Positions 39,481 through 47,837 of a stretch of 64,000 bases of DNA are shown here, piece after piece. The position numbers were made by a program, and so were the translations under genes. Numbering within the stretch: position 1 is the stretch's first letter; the number at the start of each line of letters is the position of its first letter. Origin of the DNA: Streptomyces sp. NBC_01465 (GTDB lineage Bacteria > Actinomycetota > Actinomycetes > Streptomycetales > Streptomycetaceae); assembly GCF_036227325.1 (NCBI RefSeq), contig NZ_CP109467.1, positions 6,510,001-6,574,000 of the forward strand, written 5' to 3'. The notes beneath the pieces were generated by a model. It searched no databases. It saw only the letters and a program-made list of their open reading frames with translations, and was not told where the DNA came from.

Positions 39481-39777
39481 ATGGCTACGGATTACGACAC
39501 CCCACGCAAGACCGACGATGACGTCAACGAGGACAGCATCGAAGAGCTCAAGGCTCGTCGGAACGACAAGTCCACTTCGGCGGTCGACGTCGACGAGTTC
39601 GAGCAGGCCGAAGGCCTGGAGCTGCCCGGTGCGGACCTCTCCAACGAGGAGCTTTCCGTCCGGGTCCTGCCGCGGCAGGCCGACGAGTTCACCTGCATGA
39701 GCTGCTTCCTCGTGCACCACCGCAGTCAGCTGGCCCGCGAGAAGAACGGCCAGCCCATCTGCCGCGACTGCGACTGA
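39481..39777 (+). CDS. DUF4193 family protein with zinc ribbon
   Basis: The 98-aa acidic protein has a C-terminal four-cysteine cluster (CMSCF near 75 and CRDCD at the end), which should bind zinc. The N-terminal half is charged and probably disordered, starting MATDYDTPRKTDDDVNEDS. The family is confined to actinobacteria and lies next to DUF3093 and dut genes in both Streptomyces and mycobacteria. The ribosome site GGGGGAGAG precedes the ATG. The next gene follows after 13 bases. Function unknown. Confidence 0.9.
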   Translation: MATDYDTPRKTDDDVNEDSIEELKARRNDKSTSAVDVDEFEQAEGLELPGADLSNEELSVRVLPRQADEFTCMSCFLVHHRSQLAREKNGQPICRDCD

Positions 39778-39790
39778 GGTCAGGTCGGCC

Positions 39791-40675
39791 GTGGCAGGCG
39801 CGACACCGTCCCGGAAGCGAGGCTTCCGGCGCAAGGGGTCAACCGGGGTACAGCAGGGCGGCACAGGCCCGGCAGAAGGCGTAGCTGCGCCTGCCGAGCC
39901 CACCGCCCTGATGCCCTCGGAGCGTGAGCAGGGCGTAGAGGGCGGGTCCGGGACCGGGGCCCGCCGCCTGGGCGCTCTGAAGAACGGCGTGAAGAAGAGC
40001 AGCGACGGCGCGAAAGCAGGGATCGCGTACGTCGCCGACAGAATCATCGAGAACGCGCCCCGGATTCCGGTGCGCGATCTCGCGACCCTGCAGAAACACT
40101 TCCCGGGCCTGGGCCCGGAGGAGATCGCCGACAAGCTGGTCACCGGCGCGGCCGCGGCGACCTCCACCGTCGGCGCCGGCATCGGCGCCGCGGCGATGCT
40201 TCCCGTACCGCCCGCGATGCCGGCCGAGCTGGCCGCGGAGATCACGGGCGTGGCGGCGATCGAGATGAAGCTCATCGCCGAGCTGTACGAGGTCTACGGC
40301 CAGCGCCCGCCGGGCAGTCTGAAGCAGCGCACGACCACGTATCTGAACTCCTGGTCGGGCGAGCGCGGTATCGACGTCACCAAACCGATGACGGTGAACG
40401 CGGCGCTCGGCGGCCAGATGAAGCGCGAGCTGCGCCAGCAGATCATGAAGCGGATGATCCGGGACCTGCCGAACCTGGTGCCCTTCATGGTGGGCGCGGC
40501 CGTCGGCGCCGTGATGAACCGGCGCGACACCAAGAAACTCGCCGCACGCATCCGCACGGACCTGCGCAGGAACCAGGTGCCCTGGGACGCCTTGCCCGCG
40601 CTCCCGCCGCTGGAGCGGATCGAGGAGCCTGTGCAGTTGAACGGGCCAGAGGGGCCCAAGGCGCTGGATCCCTGA
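39791..40675 (+). CDS. Conserved hypothetical protein, 294 aa
   Basis: The basic N-terminus (MAGATPSRKRGFRRKG) and a Gly/Ala-rich linker lead to an alpha-helical body (from about 75). It has two hydrophobic stretches, at about 118-140 (Ala/Gly-rich) and about 230-246 (LVPFMVGAAVGAVMN), so it probably associates with the membrane. It starts at GTG 39791 in an operon with the DUF4193 gene. Its last 20 codons are repeated, diverged, 157 bases further on. I recognise no family or activity. Confidence 0.75.
   Translation: MAGATPSRKRGFRRKGSTGVQQGGTGPAEGVAAPAEPTALMPSEREQGVEGGSGTGARRLGALKNGVKKSSDGAKAGIAYVADRIIENAPRIPVRDLATLQKHFPGLGPEEIADKLVTGAAAATSTVGAGIGAAAMLPVPPAMPAELAAEITGVAAIEMKLIAELYEVYGQRPPGSLKQRTTTYLNSWSGERGIDVTKPMTVNAALGGQMKRELRQQIMKRMIRDLPNLVPFMVGAAVGAVMNRRDTKKLAARIRTDLRRNQVPWDALPALPPLERIEEPVQLNGPEGPKALDP
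40616..40675 (+). repeat. First copy of a 60-base repeat: 3' end of the 294-aa gene
   Basis: This segment encodes the C-terminal RIEEPVQLNGPEGPKALDP plus stop. It matches the segment at 40773-40832 at about 48 of 60 positions, the first 30 bases nearly perfectly. Confidence 0.75.
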
Positions 40676-40772
40676 GGGTCGGCGGACGCCCGTCGCGGAG
40701 CGACTGATGTCCCAGTCGGCGCAGCTGCCCGAAGCCTGCGGAGCAGTGCGAGGGCGGCGTCGGGAAAAGGTG

Positions 40773-40832
40773 CGGATCGAGGAGCCCGTGCAGTTGAACG
40801 GGCCCGACGACCCCAAGGCGTTGGGGAGCTAG
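40773..40832 (+). pseudogene. Second copy: detached 3' end of a paralogue of the 294-aa gene
   Basis: This 60-base stretch reads RIEEPVQLNGPDDPKALGS and a stop codon in one frame. Several changes against the first copy are silent, so it once was coding. No start codon with a matching upstream coding part exists here. Its stop overlaps the stop codon of the opposing DUF3093 gene. It is probably the remnant of a duplicate gene or of an alternative 3' end brought in by recombination. Confidence 0.6.
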
Positions 40833-41275
40833 GCGGCTCGTACGGCTGCGAGCGCCGCCTTGAGCTGCTCGGGGTGGCGCGTGGAGAGGTACGCGTACGG
40901 CGTCGGGTCCGCCGGGTCGGTGATCTCGACCTTCAGCGCCGTCGGGATGTAGGCGCGCAGCAGCATGAACGCCCTGGTGTCCGCCTTGTGCGAGCGCCAG
41001 GCGCGCGCCTCCTCGGCGTCCAGGACCTCCGCCTCGCCCAGCGCCGAGAGCGGGATCTTCGCCTCGCCCGCGACCAGCGAGTCCGCGACCACGCGGATGC
41101 GCATCGAGCCGTACGCACTCACCACGACACCCGCGACCGCGGTGCCGCCGACCAGGCCGCCGAGCAGCGGCAGGGTGCCCAGCGGCAGGAACATCAGCGC
41201 GCAGGCGAAGCCCACGAGCAGGGACATGAACCACCAGGAGCGGGGTGCGGTGAGGCGTTCTTCGTAGGGCTGCAT
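40829..41275 (-). CDS. DUF3093 family membrane protein
   Basis: The 148-aa protein starts MQPYEERLTAPRSWWFMSLL, the typical DUF3093 beginning. Two adjacent membrane helices (about 15-58) are followed by a soluble domain with an RAYIPTALKVEITDPADPTPY-like segment and RHPEQL, which is well conserved in actinobacteria. ATG 41275 is chosen over upstream codons because the family begins there. It is divergent from the hotdog thioesterase gene. Function unknown. Confidence 0.88.
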   Translation of the reverse strand: MQPYEERLTAPRSWWFMSLLVGFACALMFLPLGTLPLLGGLVGGTAVAGVVVSAYGSMRIRVVADSLVAGEAKIPLSALGEAEVLDAEEARAWRSHKADTRAFMLLRAYIPTALKVEITDPADPTPYAYLSTRHPEQLKAALAAVRAA

Positions 41276-41296
41276 GAAACCAAGCTTGGCACGGCG

Positions 41297-41325
41297 TTCT
41301 GACTGCGGGTACGCGCAGGTAGGGT
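41297..41325 (+). promoter_or_regulatory. Promoter of the thioesterase-dut operon, probably leaderless
   Basis: TTCTGA (41297) and TAGGGT (41320) are spaced by 17 bases. The -10 box ends eight bases before GTG 41334, so the transcript would start at or beside the start codon. No separate ribosome site exists. Confidence 0.5.
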
Positions 41326-41333
41326 CTGCATCT

Positions 41334-41918
41334 GTGACAGGAACAACTGCAGCGCTGACGCCCCCGGCCGACGCCATAGCGCCGGTGCGGCACGCCGATG
41401 CCCCGGCCCCCGGAGAACTTCTCGGCGCGCACTACGGACACTGTTTCGGCTGCGGTGATCAACAGGCGCACGGACTCCACCTCCAGGCGCGCGCCGGTGA
41501 GGGCGTGCGGGTGTCCGCCGAGTTCACCGTGCAGGCCGCCCACCAGGGCGCCCCCGGGCTCGCGCACGGCGGCATTCTGGCCACCGCGCTGGACGAGACG
41601 CTCGGCTCGCTGAACTGGCTGCTGCGGGTCATCGCGGTGACCGGACGGCTCGAGACCGACTTCGTACGGCCCGTCCCCGTGGACACCGTGCTGCACCTGG
41701 AGGCCGAGGTCACCGCCGTGAGCGGGCGGAAGATCTACTCCCGGGCCGTGGGGCGGATCGGCGGCCCCGAGGGGCCCGTCGCGGTCCGTGCGAAGGCCCT
41801 TTTCATCGAGGTCAAGGTCGAGCACTTCACGGAGAACGGCCGGCCCGAGGAGATCCGGGCGGCCATGGACGACCCGGACATGACCAGGCGCGCACGTGCC
41901 TTCGAGGTGAACCCCTGA
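41334..41918 (+). CDS. PaaI-type hotdog-fold thioesterase
   Basis: The 194-aa protein has a single hotdog domain (about 40-165) with HYGHCFGCGDQQ near 34 and the catalytic loop LAHGGILATALDETLGSLNW near 77-96, where the Asp/Glu pair would activate water. Such enzymes cleave acyl-CoA or acyl-carrier thioesters. The stop shares a base with the dut ATG (TGATG), so dut is coupled to it. The physiological substrate is unknown. Confidence 0.85.
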   Translation: MTGTTAALTPPADAIAPVRHADAPAPGELLGAHYGHCFGCGDQQAHGLHLQARAGEGVRVSAEFTVQAAHQGAPGLAHGGILATALDETLGSLNWLLRVIAVTGRLETDFVRPVPVDTVLHLEAEVTAVSGRKIYSRAVGRIGGPEGPVAVRAKALFIEVKVEHFTENGRPEEIRAAMDDPDMTRRARAFEVNP

Positions 41919-42430
41919 TGCGTAACCCCGTAGATGTACTCATCCGCCGCGTTGACCCCGAGGTACCGATCCCCGCGTACGGGCACCCCGGCGACGCCGG
42001 AGCGGATCTCGTGACGACGGAAGCGGCCGAACTCGCCCCGGGAGAACGGGCGGTGCTGCCCACCGGAGTGTCTGTCGCTCTCCCGGACGGGTACGCGGCC
42101 TTCGTGCACCCCCGATCCGGTCTCGCAGCTCGCTGCGGAGTCGCCCTGGTGAATGCCCCAGGGACGGTTGATGCCGGGTACCGTGGGGAAATCAAGGTGA
42201 TCGTGGTCAATCTCGACCCGCGCGAAACGGTGCGGTTCGAGCGATTCGACCGGATTGCCCAACTGGTCGTCCAGCAGGTCGAGAAGGTGCGCTTCCACGA
42301 GGTGGCGGAGCTTCCCGGCTCGGCGCGGGCCGAGGGGGGCTTCGGTTCCACCGGCGGTCATGCCGCGGTGGGCGGCTCACAGGGTGGGAATCGATACGCT
42401 TCGGTCGTATCCGACCGGGAAGGACAGTGA
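41918..42430 (+). CDS. dut: dUTP diphosphatase
   Basis: This 170-aa trimeric dUTPase converts dUTP to dUMP and pyrophosphate, keeping uracil out of DNA. All five family motifs are visible: GDAGADLV near 24, HPRSGLAAR near 65, VNAPGTVDAGYRGEIKVI near 79-96, RFDRIAQLVVQ near 107, and the flexible C-terminal RAEGGFGSTGGH near 132. A tail of about 25 residues after motif 5 is longer than usual. It is coupled to the thioesterase gene, and the DUF3710 gene begins one base after its stop. Confidence 0.96.
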   Translation: MRNPVDVLIRRVDPEVPIPAYGHPGDAGADLVTTEAAELAPGERAVLPTGVSVALPDGYAAFVHPRSGLAARCGVALVNAPGTVDAGYRGEIKVIVVNLDPRETVRFERFDRIAQLVVQQVEKVRFHEVAELPGSARAEGGFGSTGGHAAVGGSQGGNRYASVVSDREGQ

Positions 42431-42431
42431 C

Positions 42432-43190
42432 GTGTTCGGACGTCGCAAGAAGAACGGTTCCGACGAGGACCTGGCGGGCGAGGCCGAGCAGGTCGTCGAC
42501 GGTACTGACGAGGGCGAGGCCGAAGAGGCCCCGCGCGTAGTGCTGGAGCCCGCTCCCCGTCCCGACGGACCGTGGGACAGCAGTGAGGTCTCCGAGGCCG
42601 GCGAAGGCCGCGTGGACCTGGGCGGACTCTTCGTGCCCGGGGTGGAGGGCATGGAGCTGCGCGTCGAGGTCGCGGGTGACGCGATCGTCGCGGCCACGGT
42701 CGTCCTGGGCGACAGCGCCGTACAGCTGCAGGCCTTCGCCGCGCCCAAGCGCGAGGGCATCTGGGGCGAGGTGCGCGAGGAGATCGCCTCGGGCATCACC
42801 CAGCAGGGTGGTGTGATCGACGAGATCGAGGGCCCGCTGGGCTGGGAGCTGCGTGCGCAGGTCCCCGTACAGCTGCCCGACGGGACCAACGGCGTGCAGC
42901 TGGTGCGCTTCGTGGGCGTCGACGGCAAGCGCTGGTTCCTGCGCGGGGTCATCTCCGGCCAGGGCGCGGTGCAGCCGCAGGCCGCCGGGGTCCTGGAGCA
43001 GATCTTCCGGGACACCGTGGTCGTACGGGGCGAGGGGCCGATGGCGCCGCGCGACCCGATCGTCCTCAAGCTCCCGGACGACGCGCAGATGATGCCCGAC
43101 GGTGTCCAGCAGGAGGACCAGGAGGGCTCGCGCTTCTCCGGTGGCATGGGACAGCTTCAGCGCGGTCCGGAGATCACCGAGGTCCGCTGA
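42432..43190 (+). CDS. DUF3710 family protein
   Basis: This 252-aa cytoplasmic protein has a basic start (MFGRRKKNGSDED), an acidic linker (15-45) and a globular domain (about 50-225) that includes VDLGGLFVPGVEGMELRVE and a FVGVDGKRWFLRGVISG segment. It is an actinobacterial family always found behind dut; its role is unknown. The start GTG 42432 is within the end of dut (AAGGACAGTGACGTG). A classic U-tract terminator ends the operon. Confidence 0.9.
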   Translation: MFGRRKKNGSDEDLAGEAEQVVDGTDEGEAEEAPRVVLEPAPRPDGPWDSSEVSEAGEGRVDLGGLFVPGVEGMELRVEVAGDAIVAATVVLGDSAVQLQAFAAPKREGIWGEVREEIASGITQQGGVIDEIEGPLGWELRAQVPVQLPDGTNGVQLVRFVGVDGKRWFLRGVISGQGAVQPQAAGVLEQIFRDTVVVRGEGPMAPRDPIVLKLPDDAQMMPDGVQQEDQEGSRFSGGMGQLQRGPEITEVR

Positions 43191-43205
43191 CCCGCTCCCG
43201 TTCGT

Positions 43206-43256
43206 GGCCGGTGGCCCGCACGCCCCTTTCGAGGGGATGCGGGCCACCGGCCTTTT
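43206..43256 (+). terminator. Rho-independent terminator of the dut operon
   Basis: A 15-bp stem, GGCCGGTGGCCCGCA/TGCGGGCCACCGGCC, encloses a second CCCC/GGGG stem and is followed by TTTT. Confidence 0.88.
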
Positions 43257-43347
43257 CGCTGACCCCCGGCCTGCCCCCGAGGCATTGCCCGCAGGCCCGG
43301 CGCGCGGCGATACTGGCGCCTGATCACCGCACCGTACGGGGGAGACC

Positions 43348-44082
43348 ATGACCGAGAACACCAGCGGCCAGTCCGGCACGGCCGTCGTCGACGACCCGGC
43401 CGGCCGCCCGATGATCCGGGTGGAGAACCTCCACCGCTCCTACGGCACCGGGCCCTCCGCCGTCCACGCCCTGCGCGGCGTCTCCTTCGACGTACCCAGA
43501 GGCGAGCTCGTCGCCCTCAAGGGCCGCTCGGGCTCCGGCAAGACGACCCTGCTCAACCTGGTCGGCGGCCTCGACAGCCCCGACGAGGGCCGGATATCCG
43601 TCGACGGCACCGAACTCTCCGGCCTCGGCGAGAACGGCCTCCTGGAGCTGCGCCGCGACCGCGTCGGCTTCATCTTCCAGTCCTTCGGCCTGATCCCCAT
43701 CCTCTCCGCCGCCGAGAACGTCGGCGTCCCCATGCGCCTGCGCAAGACCGACCCGCGCGAGCGCGAGGAGCGCGTCGAGCTGCTGCTCTCCCTGGTCGGC
43801 CTCTCCGACCACGCCCAGCAGCGCCCCGGCGAACTCTCCGGCGGCCAGCAGCAGCGCGTCGCCATCGCCCGCGCGCTCGCCAACAGCCCGGCGCTGCTGA
43901 TCGCGGACGAGCCGACCGGACAGCTGGACGCGGAGACCGGGCTCGCGGTGATGGAGCTGCTGCGCGCGGTCGTACGGAGCGAGGGCGTGACTGTCCTGGT
44001 CGCCACCCACGACAACCAGCTGCTCGGGCTGGCCGACCGGGTGCTCGAACTGAGCGACGGGCACATCGTCGAGCACGGCTGA
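43348..44082 (+). CDS. ABC transporter ATP-binding protein (MacB/LolD type), no adjacent permease
   Basis: The 244-aa ATPase is complete: Walker A GRSGSGKTT near residue 56, Q-loop FQSFGLIP near 110, signature LSGGQQQRVAIARAL near 162, Walker B ALLIADEPTGQLD near 182 and a switch His in VATHD. GGGGGAGA precedes the ATG. This subgroup normally works with FtsX-like permeases for export or lipoprotein release, but no permease flanks it, so it must use a partner encoded elsewhere or have another role. Confidence 0.9.
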   Translation: MTENTSGQSGTAVVDDPAGRPMIRVENLHRSYGTGPSAVHALRGVSFDVPRGELVALKGRSGSGKTTLLNLVGGLDSPDEGRISVDGTELSGLGENGLLELRRDRVGFIFQSFGLIPILSAAENVGVPMRLRKTDPREREERVELLLSLVGLSDHAQQRPGELSGGQQQRVAIARALANSPALLIADEPTGQLDAETGLAVMELLRAVVRSEGVTVLVATHDNQLLGLADRVLELSDGHIVEHG

Positions 44083-44160
44083 GACGGCCCTGCGCGTCAG
44101 AGACACGTCAAGACGATCACCGGTGGACCACCTCGTCCGGAATGCCCGTTTCTTTGCCCG

Positions 44161-44166
44161 TAAAGT
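44161..44166 (+). promoter_or_regulatory. Putative -10 box for a leaderless kdpD transcript
   Basis: TAAAGT ends six bases before the kdpD ATG; no convincing -35 box is visible. Confidence 0.4.
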
Positions 44167-44172
44167 CAAGGC

Positions 44173-46716
44173 ATGGCACGCGGGAAGCTTCGGATATATC
44201 TCGGCTCGGCACCGGGCGTCGGCAAGACGTACGCGATGCTGTCCGAGGCTCACCGCCGGATGGAGCGCGGCACCGATTGTGTGGTGGCGTTCGTCGAGCA
44301 CCACGGGCGGCCGCGCACCGAAGTGATGCTGCACGGGCTGGAGCAGATCCAGCGCCGCGAGATCGAGTACCGCGGCACCTTCTTCACCGAGATGGACGTG
44401 GACGCCGTCCTGGAGCGCAGGCCGGCCGTCGCGCTCGTCGACGAGCTGCCGCACACCAATGTCCCCGGTTCGCGCAACACCAAGCGCTGGCAGGACGTCG
44501 AGGAGCTGCTCGCCGCCGGGATCGACGTCGTCTCCACCGTCAACATCCAGCATCTGGAGTCGCTGGGCGACGTCGTCGAGTCGATCACCGGCGTACGGCA
44601 GCGGGAGACCGTTCCCGACGAGGTCGTGCGCAGGGCCGACCAGATCGAGCTCGTCGACATGTCGCCCCAGGCGCTCCGCCGCCGTATGGCGCACGGCAAC
44701 ATCTACAAGGCCGAGAAGGTCGACGCGGCCCTCTCCAACTACTTCCGCCTGGGCAACCTCACCGCCCTGCGCGAGCTCGCGCTGCTCTGGCTGGCCGACC
44801 GGGTCGACGAGTACCTCCAGCAGTACCGCGGCGAGCACAACATCAAGGCCACCTGGCAGGCCCGCGAGCGCATCGTCGTCGGCCTCACCGGCGGGCCCGA
44901 GGGACGCACGCTGATACGCCGTGCCGCCCGGATGGCGGCCAAGGGCTCCGGCAGCGAGATTCTCGCCGTGTACGTCGCCCGCAGCGACGGGCTCACCTCC
45001 GCGTCCCCCAAGGAGCTCGCGGTCCAGCGGACGCTGGTCGAGGACCTGGGCGGAACGTTCCACCACGTCATAGGCGACGACGTGCCGCCGGCGCTCCTCG
45101 AGTTCGCGCGCGGTGTCAACGCCACCCAGATCGTGCTCGGCTCCAGCCGCCGCAAGGCCTGGCAGTACATCCTGGGACCCGGCGTCGGACAGACCGTGGC
45201 CCGCGACTCCGGGCCCGACCTGGACGTCCACATCGTCACCCACGAGCACGTCGCCAAGGGGCGCGGACTGCCCGTCGCGCGCGGGGCGCGGCTCGGCAAG
45301 GTCCGCATCATCTGGGGCTGGCTCGCCGGAGTGGTGGGACCCGCGCTCCTCACCGTGATCCTGACCAACACCAGCGCCGATCTCGGCCTCGCCAACGACA
45401 TGCTGCTGTTCCTGGCCCTGACGGTGGCCGCGGCCCTGCTCGGCGGGCTCCTGCCCGCGCTCGCCTCGGCGGCCTTCGGATCGCTGCTCCTCAACTACTT
45501 CTTCGCGCCGCCGCTGCACCGGTGGACGATCTCCGACCCCAAGAACATCGTCGCCATCGTGATCTTCGTGTCGGTCGCGGTCGCGGTCGCCTCCGTGGTC
45601 GACCTGGCCGCCCGCCGCACCCACCAGGCCGCCAGGCTGCGCGCCGAGTCGGAGATCCTCTCCTTCCTCGCGGGCAGCGTGCTCCGGGGCGAGACCACGC
45701 TGGACGCCCTGCTGGAGCGCGTACGGGAGACCTTCGCGATGGAGTCCGTGGCACTCCTGGAGCGCGCCAGCGACGTCGACCCCTGGACCTGCGCGGGCAG
45801 CGTCGGGCCCCGGCCGCTCGCCCGGCCCGAGGACGCCGATGTCGACATGCCGATCGGCGACAACATGGCGCTGGCCCTCTCGGGACGCGTACTGCCCGCC
45901 GAGGACCGGCGCGTGCTCGGCGCCTTCGCCGCCCAGGCCGCCGTCGTACTGGACCGCCAGCGCCTGGTCGGCGAGGCCGAGGAGGCCCGCAGGCTCGCCG
46001 AGGGCAACCGGATCCGCACCGCGCTCCTCGCCGCTGTCAGCCATGACCTGCGTACGCCGCTCGCCTCCATCAAGGCGGCCGTCACCTCACTGCGCTCCGA
46101 CGACATCCAGTGGTCCGAGGAGGACGAGGCCGAGCTGCTCGCAGGGATCGAGGAGGGCGCCGACCGCCTCGACCATCTCGTAGGCAATCTGCTCGACATG
46201 TCCCGGCTGCAGACCGGCACCGTGACCCCCCTGATCCGCGAGATCGACCTCGACGAGGTGGTCCCGATGGCGCTCGGCGGCGTACCGGAAGGCAGCGCGG
46301 AACTCGACATCCCCGAGTCCCTGCCGATGGTCGCGGTCGACCCGGGCCTGCTGGAGCGGGCCGTCGCCAACATCGTCGAGAACGCCGTGAAGTACAGCCC
46401 GGACGGCAAGCCCGTCCAGGTCTCCGCCAGCGCCATGGCCGAGCGCGTGGAGGTACGCGTCACCGACCTCGGACCCGGCGTGCCCGACGACGCCAAGGAC
46501 AAGATCTTCGAGCCCTTCCAGCGGTACGGCGACGCCCCGCGCGGCGCCGGAGTGGGCCTCGGCCTCGCCGTCGCCCGCGGCTTCATCGAGTCCATGGGCG
46601 GCACCCTCGCCGCCGAGGACACCCCCGGAGGGGGCCTCACCATGGTCCTCACCCTCAGAGCGGTGAGCGGCCACGACGCCGTACCCGCGGATCTCCCCGC
46701 CCAGGTCACCTCATGA
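44173..46716 (+). CDS. kdpD: KdpD-type potassium/turgor sensor histidine kinase
   Basis: This 847-aa kinase has the full KdpD layout: an N-terminal KdpD domain with Walker A GSAPGVGKTYAML (11-23) and LVDELPHTNVPGSRN near 92, a universal-stress-protein-like domain (about 230-370), four close membrane helices (about 380-480), a GAF domain (about 500-600), His624 in SHDLRTP and an HATPase domain. It senses low K+ or turgor and phosphorylates KdpE. No kdpFABC genes are in the window, so its targets lie elsewhere or are the nearby K+ genes. Confidence 0.93.
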   Translation: MARGKLRIYLGSAPGVGKTYAMLSEAHRRMERGTDCVVAFVEHHGRPRTEVMLHGLEQIQRREIEYRGTFFTEMDVDAVLERRPAVALVDELPHTNVPGSRNTKRWQDVEELLAAGIDVVSTVNIQHLESLGDVVESITGVRQRETVPDEVVRRADQIELVDMSPQALRRRMAHGNIYKAEKVDAALSNYFRLGNLTALRELALLWLADRVDEYLQQYRGEHNIKATWQARERIVVGLTGGPEGRTLIRRAARMAAKGSGSEILAVYVARSDGLTSASPKELAVQRTLVEDLGGTFHHVIGDDVPPALLEFARGVNATQIVLGSSRRKAWQYILGPGVGQTVARDSGPDLDVHIVTHEHVAKGRGLPVARGARLGKVRIIWGWLAGVVGPALLTVILTNTSADLGLANDMLLFLALTVAAALLGGLLPALASAAFGSLLLNYFFAPPLHRWTISDPKNIVAIVIFVSVAVAVASVVDLAARRTHQAARLRAESEILSFLAGSVLRGETTLDALLERVRETFAMESVALLERASDVDPWTCAGSVGPRPLARPEDADVDMPIGDNMALALSGRVLPAEDRRVLGAFAAQAAVVLDRQRLVGEAEEARRLAEGNRIRTALLAAVSHDLRTPLASIKAAVTSLRSDDIQWSEEDEAELLAGIEEGADRLDHLVGNLLDMSRLQTGTVTPLIREIDLDEVVPMALGGVPEGSAELDIPESLPMVAVDPGLLERAVANIVENAVKYSPDGKPVQVSASAMAERVEVRVTDLGPGVPDDAKDKIFEPFQRYGDAPRGAGVGLGLAVARGFIESMGGTLAAEDTPGGGLTMVLTLRAVSGHDAVPADLPAQVTS

Positions 46717-46745
46717 CCCCTCCGACAGCAGAAAGCAGGAATGCG

Positions 46746-47441
46746 ATGACCCGGGTCCTGGTGGTCGAGGACGAGCCGCAGATCGTGCGCGCCCTCGTGA
46801 TCAACCTGAAGGCGCGGAAGTACGAGGTCGACGCGGCCCCCGACGGCGCCACCGCCCTCCAGCTGGCCGCGGCCCGCCATCCCGACGTGGTCGTCCTCGA
46901 CCTCGGCCTGCCCGACATGGACGGCGTCGAGGTGATCAAGGGTCTGCGCGGCTGGACCCGCGTCCCGATCCTGGTGCTCTCCGCCCGCCACACCTCCGAC
47001 GAGAAGGTCGAGGCGCTGGACGCGGGCGCCGACGACTACGTCACCAAGCCCTTCGGCATGGACGAGCTCCTCGCCCGGCTGCGGGCCGCGGTCCGCCGGG
47101 CCGAGCCGGTCGGCGGCCAGGACGGCGCCGGCGATGACGTCTCACTGGTCGAGACGGAGAACTTTGTCGTCGACCTCGCCGCGAAGAAGGTGCGGCGCGA
47201 GGGGCGCGACGTGCGCCTGACCCCGACGGAATGGCACCTGCTCGAGGTGCTGGTGCGCAACACCGGCCGTCTGGTCAGCCAGAAGCAGCTGCTCCAGGAG
47301 GTCTGGGGGCCTTCGTACGGCACAGAAACCAACTATCTGCGGGTGTACATGGCCCAGCTGCGGCGCAAGCTGGAGACAGATCCCTCTCACCCCCGGCACT
47401 TCGTCACCGAGCCGGGAATGGGTTACCGCTTCGAGCGTTAG
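46746..47441 (+). CDS. kdpE: KdpE-type response regulator
   Basis: This 231-aa OmpR-family regulator has phosphoacceptor Asp52 (VVLDLGLPD), Lys in YVTKPFGMD and a winged helix (about 135-230). An in-frame ATG at 46713 overlaps the kdpD stop (ATGA) and would add 11 residues. I chose 46746 because AGGAA lies five bases upstream and the receiver fold starts with RVLVVEDE. It is co-transcribed with kdpD. Confidence 0.92.
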   Translation: MTRVLVVEDEPQIVRALVINLKARKYEVDAAPDGATALQLAAARHPDVVVLDLGLPDMDGVEVIKGLRGWTRVPILVLSARHTSDEKVEALDAGADDYVTKPFGMDELLARLRAAVRRAEPVGGQDGAGDDVSLVETENFVVDLAAKKVRREGRDVRLTPTEWHLLEVLVRNTGRLVSQKQLLQEVWGPSYGTETNYLRVYMAQLRRKLETDPSHPRHFVTEPGMGYRFER

Positions 47442-47450
47442 GCTTCCCGT

Positions 47451-47834
47451 ATGAGCGCTAAGCCGACCGGCCGCTTTCGCCGGATGATCGACAGGCTGTC
47501 GTCGTCCCAGGAAGACCTGCACTCCGCGGAGCTGCAGGAGGACACGCAGGCCACGGGGTGCACCCGTATCACGGACTGCGGAGACCGGCAGATCGTCAAG
47601 GTCACTGGTACCTTGCGCACGGTCACCCTGCGCCCTCGGGCGGGCGTGCCCGCCCTGGAGGCCGAGCTGTTCGACGGCACGGCCCCGCTGGACGTGGTGT
47701 GGCTGGGCCGGCGCTCCATCGTGGGTATAGAGCCGGGCCGCAAACTGATTGCCTCCGGCCGGATCTCCATGAGCCACGGCCGCAGGGTGCTGTTCAATCC
47801 CAAGTACGAACTGCGACCGATCGGACAGGAGTAG
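47451..47834 (+). CDS. OB-fold nucleic-acid-binding domain protein
   Basis: This 127-aa protein has a charged N-terminal helix (MSAKPTGRFRRMIDRLSSS) and a beta-barrel from about 45 to 125 (IVKVTGTLRTVTLRP, GVPALEAELFDGT, and on to MSHGRRVLFNPKYEL). It is like the small OB-fold proteins that flank DUF3159 and TrkA genes across actinobacteria. The start is ten bases after kdpE; DUF3159 starts three bases after its stop. Ligand and role are unknown. Confidence 0.86.
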   Translation: MSAKPTGRFRRMIDRLSSSQEDLHSAELQEDTQATGCTRITDCGDRQIVKVTGTLRTVTLRPRAGVPALEAELFDGTAPLDVVWLGRRSIVGIEPGRKLIASGRISMSHGRRVLFNPKYELRPIGQE

Positions 47835-47837
47835 CCG

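Noticed and set aside
46713..46745. ATGA start for kdpE overlapping the kdpD stop
   Set aside because: It would add 11 residues before the receiver fold; ATG 46746 has its own AGGAA. The upstream start is not excluded.
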